Source: Bacteroidales bacterium (lineage in GTDB: Bacteria > Bacteroidota > Bacteroidia > Bacteroidales > Muribaculaceae). From it: 64,000 nt of DNA. Both the position numbers and the translations under genes were made by a program. Under the pieces are notes generated by a model. The model worked only from the letters and a program-made list of their open reading frames with translations. It did no database searches and was not told where the DNA came from. The stretch is from positions 62,001 through 126,000 of the forward strand of contig QAMW01000044.1 of assembly GCA_003150235.1 (NCBI GenBank), read 5' to 3'. Positions 26,719 to 36,097 of the stretch are shown here, one piece after another (within the stretch, counting starts at the first letter, position 1; every line of letters starts with the position of its first letter).

Positions 26719-27618
26719 TTACTGTTGCTTCTGTTGTTGTTTATAAATTGCCGACGCCATGGAGAGAGCCTGATTGATATTCATGTCACGCAATATTATT
26801 TTGCGGTCCTTATCAAGCAGGTACATCGCCGGGAGATTACGTATATCGATATATTCCCCGATATCATCTGATGTGCCCGCTTCCCATTCGTAGGGATATT
26901 TCTCGACCGATTTTTTCCAATTCTCGTCAGGAGTACCGGTATAAATGTCAACGATTTTAAGTGTGCCGTTTTTTGAGAGGCTGTTAACAGCAAAGTCAGT
27001 CTCCAGACGGAGTGATATCATGTCACAATCCTTACATTCCGGACCGTGTATGTATAATAGAGTGAACTCTCCCGGCTGGTCGTAAAGCTGGTGAACTGCC
27101 CCGTGGCGCGTGGTATATGTCATCGGTAATGCGGTTGAGCCTACCTGCGAGCCGTTGAGCATTTTTACATGATTGAGGTAATGAGTCTTGTCCTTTGCCG
27201 ATATTTTTTTATTTGACAACGCCGCTTTGGTGAATAGCATATATTGTTCATCGGCCCAGAAAGGAGCTTCCGCAGAGAAAAGATTTTTTTCTGCAGCTTT
27301 TACAATCTTAAGGATCGATTTGGCATCGTTCTTATAGCGGGAGGTGAGATTTACAATCGATTTTTTAACGCTGTCGGCACTTGCATAGGGAATGAATGAC
27401 ACATAGTCAGCAAAAGCCTCATTAAATGCCAATGTGTCATTCAACAGTTTTTTCATGTCAGCCTTGTCCCAGAAGCGAAGCACGATATAGCTCGTCTTTT
27501 CCTGAAGAGTGGCGAGGGAATCTGGAGCCGTGGGATATTCAAAGTGGGTCTTTGTCTGAGACCTGCCTACCGATGAAAACAATGCGGCAAATATGATGGC
27601 AATGAAAATTTTCTTCAT
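26719..27618 (-). CDS. Secreted DUF5106-type protein with thioredoxin-like domain
   Basis: 299 residues from the ATG ending at 27618, which gives the signal peptide MKKIFIAIIFAALFSSVGRS. The longer in-frame extension reaches across the promoter and is rejected. The N-terminal helical domain (TSYIVLRFWDKADMKKLL) resembles DUF5106. The C-terminal thioredoxin fold contains HGPECKDCDMISL, a CxxC, and a cis-Pro-like RNLPAMYLLD. A periplasmic redox or disulphide role is likely. It is the first gene of the seven-gene operon and has a complete promoter. Confidence 0.85.
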   Translation of the reverse strand: MKKIFIAIIFAALFSSVGRSQTKTHFEYPTAPDSLATLQEKTSYIVLRFWDKADMKKLLNDTLAFNEAFADYVSFIPYASADSVKKSIVNLTSRYKNDAKSILKIVKAAEKNLFSAEAPFWADEQYMLFTKAALSNKKISAKDKTHYLNHVKMLNGSQVGSTALPMTYTTRHGAVHQLYDQPGEFTLLYIHGPECKDCDMISLRLETDFAVNSLSKNGTLKIVDIYTGTPDENWKKSVEKYPYEWEAGTSDDIGEYIDIRNLPAMYLLDKDRKIILRDMNINQALSMASAIYKQQQKQQ

Positions 27619-27648
27619 ATAAGGTGTATTGGCATAATTTTTGACTAA

Positions 27649-27679
27649 CAAAGTTAACAAATGACCGCGGTAGTACAAA
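27649..27679 (-). promoter_or_regulatory. Promoter of the seven-gene operon (27618 to 21551)
   Basis: On the minus strand TTTG (27676-27679), a 19-bp spacer and TAACTTTG (27649-27656) form a full Bacteroidetes promoter, about 30 bp before the ATG at 27618. Confidence 0.8.
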
Positions 27680-27748
27680 ATAATTAATCAACATTATGGG
27701 GGTTGAAAGTGTTAGAAAAGTAAAGTAAATATTAATTTATATCATATT

Positions 27749-30337
27749 ATGAATTTCAATAACTTCACGATTAAATCGCAAGAGGCGATTCAAAAAGCGG
27801 TTGAGATCACTAAAGGGTCGGGCAACCAGGCTATAGAGCCGGTGCATATCCTTAAGGGATTGATGACCGAAGGCGACTCGCTGATGCAATTTATTTTCCA
27901 AAAGGTAGGTGCTAATGTCGGGGCGGTCACAGCCTCGGTTGACCGTGCCATCGCTGCCGAGCCGAAAGTATCGGGTGGCGAGCCGTACCTTAGCCGTACA
28001 TCAAACGATGTACTCCAGAAAGCACTTGACATTGCCAAAAAGCAGGGCGATGAATATGTGACGCTTGAAGCGATTCTTCTTGCAGTGTTCACAGTAAAAA
28101 GTCAGGCATCACAGATTTTAAAGGATGCGGGGCTTTCCGAGCATGAACTGACTGCAGCGATTGAAGAGCTTAGAAAGGGTAAGAAGGCGACTGACCAGAG
28201 TGCGGAAGACACATATAATGCATTGAGCAAATATGCGGTAAACTTGAATGAGCGTGCTCGTTCAGGTAAACTTGACCCGGTTATCGGCAGGGATGACGAG
28301 ATACGTCGTGTGCTTCAGATATTAAGCCGACGCACTAAAAACAACCCGATGCTTATCGGCGAGCCGGGTACCGGTAAAACCGCCATCGCGGAAGGTCTTG
28401 CTCATCGTATCGTAAGGGGCGACGTGCCTGAAAACCTTAAGAACAAGCAGATTTACTCTCTTGACATGGGTGCGCTTGTTGCCGGTGCCAAGTACAAAGG
28501 TGAGTTTGAAGAGCGACTGAAGGCGATTGTCAATGAAGTGACACAGGCGGATGGTGATATCATATTGTTTATCGATGAAATCCATACGCTTGTAGGTGCC
28601 GGTAAAGGTGAAGGGGCGATGGATGCGGCAAACATTCTTAAGCCTGCTCTTGCAAGAGGTGAGCTCCGTAGCATAGGTGCAACCACTCTTGACGAGTATC
28701 AGAAATATTTTGAAAAAGATAAGGCTCTTGAACGTCGTTTCCAGAAAGTAATGGTAAACGAGCCTGACGAGATGAGTGCGATTTCCATCCTTAGAGGATT
28801 GAAGGAGCGTTACGAAAACCATCATCAGGTGCGTATCCGAGACGAGGCTATCATCGCAGCTGTACAGCTTTCCGAGCGTTATATCACCGACCGTTTCCTT
28901 CCCGATAAGGCGATTGACCTTGTGGATGAAGCCGCGTCAAAACTGCGTCTGGAACGCGATAGCGTGCCGCAGGCTCTGGATGAGATTACGCGTAAGATTG
29001 CGCAGCTTGAAATTGAGCGTGAGGCTATCAAGCGAGAGGGTGACAATGTAAAAATAAAGGATCTTGAAAAAGAACTTGCCGACCTTCGTGACGTAGAGAA
29101 AGACTTCAAGGCAAAATGGGAGTCTCAGAAGGAGCTTATCAATAAGATTCAACAGAATAAGATTGACATCGAGCAACTTAATTTTGAGGCTGACAGGGCA
29201 GAACGTGAAGGCGATTATGCCAAGGTTGCCGAGATTCGTTATTCCAAGGTCCAGGAAAAGGAGAAGGAGAATGAGCGTATCCAGGAGCAACTGAAAGAGA
29301 TGCAGGGCGACAAATCCCTTATCAAGGAAGAGGTTGATGCCGATGACATCGCCGATGTAGTATCACGCTGGACCGGTATTCCTGTGAGCAAGATGGTTCA
29401 GAGCGAGAAGGAGAAGCTACTCCATCTTGAAGAAGAACTTCACAAGAGGGTAGTGGGACAAGAAGAGGCTATTGCAGCTATTGCCGATGCTGTGCGTCGT
29501 AGCCGTGCCGGTCTTAATGACCCGCGTCGTCCTATCGGTTCATTCATCTTCCTCGGTACGACCGGTGTAGGTAAGACTGAACTTGCCAAAGCACTTGCCG
29601 AATATCTTTTCGACGACGAGAATATGATGACCCGTATCGATATGAGCGAGTATCAGGAGAAACATACCGTGAGCCGTCTCGTCGGAGCGCCTCCGGGATA
29701 TGTCGGATATGATGAAGGCGGTCAACTGACAGAGGCTGTTCGTCGTAAGCCATATTCAGTAGTGCTTTTTGATGAGATAGAGAAAGCACACCCCGATGTG
29801 TTCAACATACTGTTGCAGGTACTTGACGACGGCAGGCTTACTGACAACAAAGGTCGTCTCGTAAACTTCAAGAACACGATAATCATCATGACTTCCAATA
29901 TGGGGTCACAGGTTATACGCGAGAATTTTGCCGGTATTACCGATGAAAATCATGCCGAAGTCATAGAGAAGACCAAGGAAGAGGTACTGGATATGTTAAA
30001 ACAGACGATTCGTCCCGAATTCCTTAACCGTATTGATGAGATTATAATGTTCACGCCGCTTAACGAGCGTGAGATTGAAGAGATTGTCGGCATACAGGTG
30101 AACGGCATCAAGCGTATGCTTGCCAAGAACGGTGTACAGCTTGAAGTGACACCTGCAGCTCTCGGTTATCTTGCCAAGGAAGGATACAATCCCGAATTTG
30201 GCGCAAGGCCTGTTAAGCGTGTGCTTCAGCGCATGGTGCTTAACCGTCTGTCAAAAGATATACTTGCACAGAAGGTTGACCGTGAGCATCCGATTATCAT
30301 CGATGTCAAGGATGATGAGTTGATATTTAGAAATTAA
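27749..30337 (+). CDS. clpB: ATP-dependent chaperone ClpB
   Basis: 862 residues. The Clp N domain occupies about the first 150 residues. The first AAA module has Walker A GEPGTGKTA and Walker B IILFIDEIHTLVGAG. A middle coiled-coil domain spans about 410-530. The second AAA module has Walker A GTTGVGKTE and ends VLQRMVLNRLSKDIL. It works with DnaK to resolve aggregates. It is divergent from the DUF5106 operon. No TAnnTTTG box or CIRCE element was found upstream, so its heat-shock control is not evident. A terminator follows the stop. Confidence 0.97.
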   Translation: MNFNNFTIKSQEAIQKAVEITKGSGNQAIEPVHILKGLMTEGDSLMQFIFQKVGANVGAVTASVDRAIAAEPKVSGGEPYLSRTSNDVLQKALDIAKKQGDEYVTLEAILLAVFTVKSQASQILKDAGLSEHELTAAIEELRKGKKATDQSAEDTYNALSKYAVNLNERARSGKLDPVIGRDDEIRRVLQILSRRTKNNPMLIGEPGTGKTAIAEGLAHRIVRGDVPENLKNKQIYSLDMGALVAGAKYKGEFEERLKAIVNEVTQADGDIILFIDEIHTLVGAGKGEGAMDAANILKPALARGELRSIGATTLDEYQKYFEKDKALERRFQKVMVNEPDEMSAISILRGLKERYENHHQVRIRDEAIIAAVQLSERYITDRFLPDKAIDLVDEAASKLRLERDSVPQALDEITRKIAQLEIEREAIKREGDNVKIKDLEKELADLRDVEKDFKAKWESQKELINKIQQNKIDIEQLNFEADRAEREGDYAKVAEIRYSKVQEKEKENERIQEQLKEMQGDKSLIKEEVDADDIADVVSRWTGIPVSKMVQSEKEKLLHLEEELHKRVVGQEEAIAAIADAVRRSRAGLNDPRRPIGSFIFLGTTGVGKTELAKALAEYLFDDENMMTRIDMSEYQEKHTVSRLVGAPPGYVGYDEGGQLTEAVRRKPYSVVLFDEIEKAHPDVFNILLQVLDDGRLTDNKGRLVNFKNTIIIMTSNMGSQVIRENFAGITDENHAEVIEKTKEEVLDMLKQTIRPEFLNRIDEIIMFTPLNEREIEEIVGIQVNGIKRMLAKNGVQLEVTPAALGYLAKEGYNPEFGARPVKRVLQRMVLNRLSKDILAQKVDREHPIIIDVKDDELIFRN

Positions 30338-30349
30338 TAATTTTAACAA

Positions 30350-30390
30350 GAGCCGTGTCAGGCTTGTATGACCCGGCACGGCTCATTTTT
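30350..30390 (+). terminator. Rho-independent terminator after clpB
   Basis: GAGCCGTG (30350-30357) pairs with CACGGCTC (30377-30384) around a 19-base loop, followed by ATTTTT. Confidence 0.75.
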
Positions 30391-30402
30391 AATCTATTTA
30401 TT

Positions 30403-30873
30403 ATGAAAAGATTGATTTATTTGTTGTTTGCGCTACCATTGTTTTTTGTGTCATGTAGCGATGATGATGATCTGCCCAATTTCCAGTTGCAGATTGACAT
30501 GAAGGGTCAGACAGAGATTACTGATAAAGGGGTGGTTGTCGTGCCACAAGGTACTCCGTTCACTGTCGAGTCGATTACAATCGTGAATCCTTCAGTAAAG
30601 GATATCACCCTTGGAGGTGCTACCTATTATTGGGATTACGTATTTCAGGGAAGTACTCTTGTAGCACCGTTCGGAATGGTATTCAATACAGAAAATTTGC
30701 CGCTCGGCTCTCACCTGTTACAGATTTACATGCCGGTATTTGCCGTTGATTACAGCCCTGCCGAAGCTGTGGCGTCCTATACAATCAAGATTGTAGAGCC
30801 CCTGGAAGAGAATGAGCCGACACCCGACACTCCGGCATCACAGACAGTCACACCTCAAATTGGCGCAAAATAA
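30403..30873 (+). CDS. Small lipoprotein, probably surface-exposed
   Basis: 156 residues from ATG 30403. MKRLIYLLFALPLFFVSC is a lipoprotein signal. The Cys is followed by SDDDD, an acidic run of the type that exports lipoproteins to the cell surface in Bacteroides. The rest is beta-rich with an Ig-like feel (DITLGGATYYWDYVFQGSTL) and a Pro/Thr-rich tail. I do not recognise a family, and the function is unknown. It is flanked by terminators on both sides and appears to be a stand-alone unit; its promoter is not obvious and lies close to the clpB terminator. Confidence 0.75.
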   Translation: MKRLIYLLFALPLFFVSCSDDDDLPNFQLQIDMKGQTEITDKGVVVVPQGTPFTVESITIVNPSVKDITLGGATYYWDYVFQGSTLVAPFGMVFNTENLPLGSHLLQIYMPVFAVDYSPAEAVASYTIKIVEPLEENEPTPDTPASQTVTPQIGAK

Positions 30874-30902
30874 CGGTCATTGAGTGATATTTAAGATAAC
30901 AA

Positions 30903-30937
30903 GGGTGCAAGAGCCACATGCTTTTGCATCCTTTTTT
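30903..30937 (+). terminator. Terminator after the small lipoprotein
   Basis: A 12-bp stem with two G-U pairs (30903-30914 with 30920-30931, loop CACAT) is followed by six T. The T-run overlaps the last codons of the convergent LuxR gene, so it may act in both directions. Confidence 0.85.
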
Positions 30938-31517
30938 ATCTTGGCAACCGGGTCTTTATCTCGTCAAGTCTTACGAGTTTGCTTACTATGGCATAGATAG
31001 TGAGACCAGCCGGGGAGTGAATCTGCAGTTTTGAGGCTATATTACGGCGATGAGTCATGACTGTATTGACCGATACGCCCATCTCCGCTGCGATTTCTTT
31101 ATTTGACATTCCTTTCACGATTCCTACGACAACATCTTTCTCGCGTTGACTCAGAATCTTTGCATCTTCTTCTTCCTCTTCCGCTATTATTTGCCGGAGA
31201 GTGGATTCAATTACGTCAACGCTGTCGTAAATCGAGATTGTTGCATCGAAATTACGCAGGATTTCTGCCGGTAATGCCGAGGTATATAATGCTGCAATCC
31301 TTATTTTGCTTGAATATGCGGAACGTAATTCTTCGATTTTTTCTGCAGAAAGTGATATCGGGTCAGCTATGATGACGTGACATGAACATTTTCCGATGTC
31401 TTGAATATTTATCCGGTTTAGCGTAATGGAGATATCACGCATATTAGAGAGCAGTCCTGATATACCTGCACATATAATTGCCGAGGGATGAAGAAGAGCT
31501 ATTGTTACACGTTTCAT
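30936..31517 (-). CDS. LuxR-type regulator with a degenerate receiver domain
   Basis: 193 residues. The first 115 resemble a response-regulator receiver. The acidic pair at the end of strand 1 is missing (ALLHPSAI), the phospho-Asp site is approximately VIIADPIS, and the usual strand-5 Lys is Ile (ATISIYDSV). The C-terminal HTH is clear (LSQREKDVVVGIVKGMSNKE and VMTHRRNIASKL, about 125-185). Overlap of four bases (ATGA) with the hemerythrin gene indicates tight coupling. It is probably a regulator whose input comes from the hemerythrin partner rather than phosphorylation, which is inference. Confidence 0.85.
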   Translation of the reverse strand: MKRVTIALLHPSAIICAGISGLLSNMRDISITLNRINIQDIGKCSCHVIIADPISLSAEKIEELRSAYSSKIRIAALYTSALPAEILRNFDATISIYDSVDVIESTLRQIIAEEEEEDAKILSQREKDVVVGIVKGMSNKEIAAEMGVSVNTVMTHRRNIASKLQIHSPAGLTIYAIVSKLVRLDEIKTRLPR

Positions 31518-32236
31518 TTTTCCTCGTTATTATTGCCATCACGGTTTGCCGATGACCTGTAATTACATTCAATCATTGTAATTAAAGGAATCAGGATATG
31601 ATTCTCGATGTCGTTATGGGAATCGAGGTCTTCTTCAGCATTATACAAATCAATTAACACGTCATACATCTTGTTTGGCATCGATGTGGTATAGAACCGG
31701 AGGATGATATTTTTCAATTCTGTCAATTTTTCTCCAATCTCATCGTGGTGACGTTTGAACAGATTGATGCTGTAATCGGAATTATCCCCGTTTACAAGGG
31801 CACGGATATAAGGGAATACACGCTTTTCCTCATAATTGAAATGTTTCTTGACCTCTTCCATGTACGAATCAAAAAACGATATTATCGCCATGTTTATATC
31901 GCTGTGGCTCTCTTCGAGGGCTGTCACGAGATTCTGGCGTATATGGGGAAATTTATATTTAAGGAAATAGTCATGACTGTTGTGGAGAAAATCCACAATA
32001 GCCACCGGCGATACAACCGGTAGCCGTTCCGAATCAATCTTCCCGGTCAGAATGAAATTTACAATAAATAAAAACACATCGGTGTCGATGCCATTTTCAT
32101 TACATACATCCTCGATGCGCTTACTCTGGAATCCAAGCGGAATATTGAAGCGGCTAAGAATCTGGAGTATATTGTAATCTTCTCGTATAAGGTCGATTAC
32201 GCTGTCCTTTCCTGAAAAATTTCTTGTTAATTTCAT
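31514..32236 (-). CDS. Hemerythrin domain protein, ScdA/YtfE-like arrangement
   Basis: 240 residues from the ATG ending at 32236; a TTG at 32254 would overlap the promoter box. The N-terminal region (SVIDLIREDYNILQILSRFN) has the shape of the ScdA N-domain, but the usual Cys-Cys is replaced by PLGFQS. The C-terminal HHE part shows ligands in NSHDYF, HFNYEEKRVFP, KRHHDEI and DSHNDIENHIL. Di-iron hemerythrins sense or scavenge O2, NO or peroxide, or repair Fe-S clusters. It is co-transcribed with a LuxR-type regulator. Confidence 0.85.
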   Translation of the reverse strand: MKLTRNFSGKDSVIDLIREDYNILQILSRFNIPLGFQSKRIEDVCNENGIDTDVFLFIVNFILTGKIDSERLPVVSPVAIVDFLHNSHDYFLKYKFPHIRQNLVTALEESHSDINMAIISFFDSYMEEVKKHFNYEEKRVFPYIRALVNGDNSDYSINLFKRHHDEIGEKLTELKNIILRFYTTSMPNKMYDVLIDLYNAEEDLDSHNDIENHILIPLITMIECNYRSSANRDGNNNEEK

Positions 32237-32251
32237 AATGCGCGAAATTAA

Positions 32252-32259
32252 CAAATATA
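32252..32259 (-). promoter_or_regulatory. Promoter -7 box for the hemerythrin/LuxR operon
   Basis: The minus strand reads TATATTTG, an exact -7 match 15 bp upstream of the ATG at 32236. It lies over the alternative TTG start, arguing against that start. Confidence 0.6.
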
Positions 32260-32315
32260 TTGTAATTATGCAAGATTATTTATATCGATTCTAAACAATG
32301 CCAATTCGATGTCAT

Positions 32316-32347
32316 AAAAAAGCCGGATGACAAAATGTCATCCGGCT
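32316..32347 (-). terminator. Terminator of the etfB-etfA-acd operon
   Basis: AGCCGGATGACA (32321-32332) and TGTCATCCGGCT (32336-32347) form a perfect 12-bp stem with a three-base loop. On the minus strand it is followed by a T-run (32316-32321), so it ends the acyl-CoA dehydrogenase transcript. Confidence 0.93.
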
Positions 32348-32368
32348 GGATATCATTCAAGTGAAAGT

Positions 32369-34072
32369 TTATGCTTTCTTATAAGCTTCAAGGTCTTCAA
32401 ATTTGAAGTTGGCGATAAACTCTGCATGTTTAACCACCTCTGCTTGTATGAAGTTGCAATAAACCTTCGCGCTCTCGGTGAACGAGTCATTGCGCTGCGC
32501 ATCCTGAAGCAGCAAGTGACCCATAATGATGTCGGCTGCCATCTCTACCATGCGACGTGCCATGAAGTCAACATAAGCCGGTTCCTTGATTGCAGTAACC
32601 TTTTCTACTGCATCGGCATAGATTTTTGCAAGTTCGACAAGACGAGTCTTGATTCCTTCAAGTTCAGGTTTCACCTCGATTGCCTCGTACTCCTTTATAA
32701 GGTTAAGATATGCACCGGTAGTTACATAACGGATTGCAGCCACAACCTGAAGCTGGGTGGTACCTTCATAGATGGAGGTGATTCGGGCATCACGATAAAG
32801 ACGCTCACAAGCGTAATCTTTCATGAAGCCGGAACCGCCATGAATCTGGATACAGTCATAGGCGTTCTGATTGCAATATTCGCTGCCCATACCTTTTGCA
32901 AGGGGAGTAAGCGCATCGGCAATCTTGCTGTATTGCTTGGATTCTTTTTTCTCTTCCGGAGTGAGAGCGCGTTCTTTGGCGATGTCATCATATACCTTAT
33001 AAAGGTCGACATAACGTGCGCACTCGTAAAGAAGCGAGCGGGAAGCATCGAGCTTCGCTTTCATCACAGAAAGAATCTCATAAACAGCCGGGAATTCAAT
33101 GATAGCCTTTCCAAACTGCTTGCGGTCGCGGGCATAGGCAAGAGCCTCCCGGTATGCAAGTTCGCTGACACCTACCGACTGGGCTGCAATACCAAGACGC
33201 GCACCGTTCATCAGTGCCATCACATACTTGATAAGTCCAAGTTTGCGTGAACCGACCAGCTCTGCCTTTGCATTCTTATAAACAAGTTCACAGGTAGGCG
33301 AACCTTTGATACCCATTTTGTTCTCGATACGACGCACATTCACACCGCCATTGCGCTTGTCGTAGATAAACATCGAAAGACCACGACCATCTTTTGTACC
33401 GTCTTCCGAACGTGCCAAAACGAGGTGAATATCGCTGTCACCATTGGTGATGAAACGCTTCACACCGTTAAGCACCCATGTGCCGTCGGGCTGTTCAGTC
33501 GCTTTCAACATAACTGACTGAAGGTCGCTACCGGCATCCGGTTCGGTTAAGTCCATAGACATTGTCTCACCCTCGCATACACGCGGAATATAGCGGCTCT
33601 TCTGGTCTTCATTGGCAAATTCATAGATTGTCTCCGCGCAATCCTGGAGTCCCCAAAGGTTTTCAAAACCGGTGTCGGCACGGCTTACGATATCTGCTGC
33701 CATGATATAAGGGGTGATAGGGAAGTTAAGACCTCCATAACGGCGCGGCATCGCCATACCCATAAGACCAGCCTTGCGGCAGATGTCAAGGTTTTCTTTT
33801 GTGCCGTCGGCATAGATTACTCGCCCGTTTTCCACATGAGGACCCTGGTGGTCGACATCTTCGGCGCGGGCAGCGATGTGCTCGCCACATACTTCTCCGA
33901 CTATCTCTAACACCTTGTCATAGTTGTCCATGGCATCGGCGAAATTAAACGGAGCGTAGTCAAATTTCTCCGCATCTGTATAGTTGCGCTCTTTCAAAGC
34001 TACAATCTTCTCCATCATAGGATGGGTAAGATGATGCTTAAGTGCGGGATTATCAGTATAAAAATTAGACAT
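32369..34072 (-). CDS. Acyl-CoA dehydrogenase family protein
   Basis: 567 residues with the family order: helical N-domain, then the FAD/substrate motif MSMDLTEPDAGSDLQS, the beta-domain GTWVLNGVKRFITNGD, and the C-domain with RDRKQFGKAIIEFPAV and RITSIYEGTTQLQ, where the Glu of YEGTT is the catalytic base position. It is about 180 residues longer than classic short-chain enzymes, with an extended C-terminus. It is third in an operon after etfB and etfA, so its electrons go to that ETF. The acyl substrate is unknown. An eight-base gap to etfA supports co-transcription. Confidence 0.95.
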   Translation of the reverse strand: MSNFYTDNPALKHHLTHPMMEKIVALKERNYTDAEKFDYAPFNFADAMDNYDKVLEIVGEVCGEHIAARAEDVDHQGPHVENGRVIYADGTKENLDICRKAGLMGMAMPRRYGGLNFPITPYIMAADIVSRADTGFENLWGLQDCAETIYEFANEDQKSRYIPRVCEGETMSMDLTEPDAGSDLQSVMLKATEQPDGTWVLNGVKRFITNGDSDIHLVLARSEDGTKDGRGLSMFIYDKRNGGVNVRRIENKMGIKGSPTCELVYKNAKAELVGSRKLGLIKYVMALMNGARLGIAAQSVGVSELAYREALAYARDRKQFGKAIIEFPAVYEILSVMKAKLDASRSLLYECARYVDLYKVYDDIAKERALTPEEKKESKQYSKIADALTPLAKGMGSEYCNQNAYDCIQIHGGSGFMKDYACERLYRDARITSIYEGTTQLQVVAAIRYVTTGAYLNLIKEYEAIEVKPELEGIKTRLVELAKIYADAVEKVTAIKEPAYVDFMARRMVEMAADIIMGHLLLQDAQRNDSFTESAKVYCNFIQAEVVKHAEFIANFKFEDLEAYKKA

Positions 34073-34080
34073 TGTAATTG

Positions 34081-35109
34081 CTACTTAGAGTTTTTCTTGT
34101 AATATTTGATAAGCTTCGGCACGATATCTTCAACATTGCCGGTAATCACATAATCGGCGATAGTGTTAATCGGCGCATTAGGATCATTGTTTATTGAAAT
34201 GATGATTGCGCTTTCCTGCATACCGGCAATGTGCTGAATCTGTCCCGAGATACCACAGGCGATATAAAGTTTGGGCCGAACTGTGACACCTGTCTGACCA
34301 ATCTGGCGGTCGTGCTCGGCGAATCCGGCATCGACAGCGGCACGTGATGCACCGACTTCACCGCCAAGAGTGTTAGCAAGATCAAACAGCAGGTCAAATC
34401 CTTCCTTGCTTCCCATGCCGTAGCCACCGGCAACGATAATCGGTGAGTTTTTAATGTTGACCTTTGATTTCTCGATGTGACGGTCGATAATCTCCACTAC
34501 AAAATCTTCAGGAGCCACATATTTAGCCGGGTCAAGGTTGATAATTTCGCCCTTGTATTCCGGATCCTTAATCTCTTTCTTCATGACACCCTCGCGAACG
34601 GTAGCCATCTGTGGACGACATTCAGGATTCACGATAGTAGCGACAATATTACCGCCGAAAGCGGGTCGAATCTGATAGAGCAGGTCGGTATATTCCTTTC
34701 CTGTCTTGGGGTCTTTGTGGTCACCTATTTCAAGTGCGGTACAGTCTGCGGTAAGTCCGCTGTGAAGACATGATGACACGCGAGGACCAAGGTCACGGCC
34801 AATGCAGGTAGCACCCATGAGGCATATCTGCGGCTTTATCTCCTTGAACAGGTTGATGAGCACAGCTGCATGAGGATTGGATGTATAGGGATATAGTCGC
34901 TTGTCTTCAACTTTATATACGGTGTCTACGCCGTAAGGAAGCACCTGTTTTTCGATATCGGCAAGATTGTCGCCTATAATCACGGCTTCAAGCTTTACGC
35001 CGAGACGGTCGGCAAGTACGCGACCTTTGGTAAGAAGCTCAAGGCTTACATCGGCTATTTTGCCGTCTTCGTATTCGCAATATACGATTAAATTATTCTT
35101 ATCGGTCAT
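34081..35109 (-). CDS. etfA: Electron transfer flavoprotein alpha subunit
   Basis: 342 residues. The C-terminal FAD-binding region shows GISGQIQHIAGMQESAIIISIN and INTIADYVITGN, and an N-terminal adenine-nucleotide-like domain precedes it. It pairs with EtfB to carry electrons from the acyl-CoA dehydrogenase encoded next. No ferredoxin-like extension is present. Whether the complex bifurcates electrons cannot be read from these sequences. Gaps to neighbours are 12 and 8 bp. Confidence 0.95.
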   Translation of the reverse strand: MTDKNNLIVYCEYEDGKIADVSLELLTKGRVLADRLGVKLEAVIIGDNLADIEKQVLPYGVDTVYKVEDKRLYPYTSNPHAAVLINLFKEIKPQICLMGATCIGRDLGPRVSSCLHSGLTADCTALEIGDHKDPKTGKEYTDLLYQIRPAFGGNIVATIVNPECRPQMATVREGVMKKEIKDPEYKGEIINLDPAKYVAPEDFVVEIIDRHIEKSKVNIKNSPIIVAGGYGMGSKEGFDLLFDLANTLGGEVGASRAAVDAGFAEHDRQIGQTGVTVRPKLYIACGISGQIQHIAGMQESAIIISINNDPNAPINTIADYVITGNVEDIVPKLIKYYKKNSK

Positions 35110-35121
35110 GTCAGTCAGGAT

Positions 35122-35994
35122 TTAGCCAATTGTGTGATTAGCGATGAGTTCTTTCACCAGGTTTTCAAGTTCGGTGTCGTTATTCTCTATTGTGCGGCTC
35201 TCTTTTGCCGTGAACACTACATTTTCAATAGCCTTCACTTTTGTAGGAGATCCGGGAAGACCGATCTGTTCGGGATCTGCATCAACGTAAGCTGCACTCC
35301 ATTCCTGCAAGTTCAGATAAGGGCGCGCTTCCACGATTGCTTTCAGCTCATCGGACAATTTTTCTTTTTCTGAAGGAGAAACCGCATATTTATATTTCTG
35401 AAGACGCTTGGCATTGCGCGGACGACATTCAGCAGCCGAACCGTTGACGGTAACCACGCAGGGTAGGGGTGCTACCACTGTCTCGACGCCCGATTCAAGA
35501 CGACGCTTTACAGTAACCTTTCCATCTTTCAGGTCGAGGATTTCCTCAGCGTATGTCACCTGCGGCAGCCCGAGTTTCTCGGCAATCTGGGGACCTACCT
35601 GCGCGGTATCACCGTCGATAGCCTGACGGCCGCCTAAAATGATGTCAAAGTTGCCAAATTTCTTGACAGCCTGTGCGAGTGAATAGGAAGTAGCAAGTGT
35701 ATCGGCACCGCCAAGTACGCGGTCTGTAAGAACGATGCCTGTGTCGGCACCGCGATAAATTGCTTCACGGATTATTTCTGATGCGCGCGGAAGACCCATC
35801 GTAAGAAGGGTAATAGTAGAGCCGGGGTTGGCATCTTTAAGACGGAGTGCCTGCTCAAGCGCGTTGAGATCTTCCGGATTAAAGATGGCAGGCAGTGCGG
35901 CACGGTTTATAGTGCCGTCTTCCTTCATGGCATCCTTGCCCACATTACGGGTGTCGGGCACCTGCTTTGCGAGCACAATGATGTTTAAACTCAT
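35122..35994 (-). CDS. etfB: Electron transfer flavoprotein beta subunit
   Basis: 290 residues, opening MSLNIIVLAKQVPDTRNVGK as EtfB proteins do, with the nucleotide-loop region DIILGGRQAIDGDTAQVGPQ. It is first in the operon with etfA and the acyl-CoA dehydrogenase. A complete promoter lies about 50 bp upstream. It is somewhat longer than the common 255-residue form through its C-terminal tail, as seen in many anaerobes. Confidence 0.95.
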   Translation of the reverse strand: MSLNIIVLAKQVPDTRNVGKDAMKEDGTINRAALPAIFNPEDLNALEQALRLKDANPGSTITLLTMGLPRASEIIREAIYRGADTGIVLTDRVLGGADTLATSYSLAQAVKKFGNFDIILGGRQAIDGDTAQVGPQIAEKLGLPQVTYAEEILDLKDGKVTVKRRLESGVETVVAPLPCVVTVNGSAAECRPRNAKRLQKYKYAVSPSEKEKLSDELKAIVEARPYLNLQEWSAAYVDADPEQIGLPGSPTKVKAIENVVFTAKESRTIENNDTELENLVKELIANHTIG

Positions 35995-36045
35995 GACTTT
36001 TAGATATTAGATAGTTATATTCTATTATATTTTGGTTTATCTCCA

Positions 36046-36077
36046 CAAAGATAATGCTTTGACGCATTATGTCCAAA
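36046..36077 (-). promoter_or_regulatory. Promoter of the etfB-etfA-acd operon
   Basis: The minus strand has TTTG (36074-36077), a 20-bp spacer and TATCTTTG (36046-36053), a full match to the Bacteroidetes consensus. The implied leader is about 47 nt with no visible structure. Confidence 0.83.
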
Positions 36078-36097
36078 CTCTGATTAACTAAATTACA

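Noticed and set aside
27661..27748. Heat-shock promoter of clpB (GTTGAAA resembles a sigma-32 -35 element)
   Set aside because: No matching -10 element at the right distance, no CIRCE repeat, and Bacteroidetes do not use the E. coli sigma-32 pattern in a way I can verify.
32327..33250. A 307-codon open frame on the plus strand
   Set aside because: It is antisense to the acyl-CoA dehydrogenase gene, which has clear motifs, and its translation has no recognisable domain.
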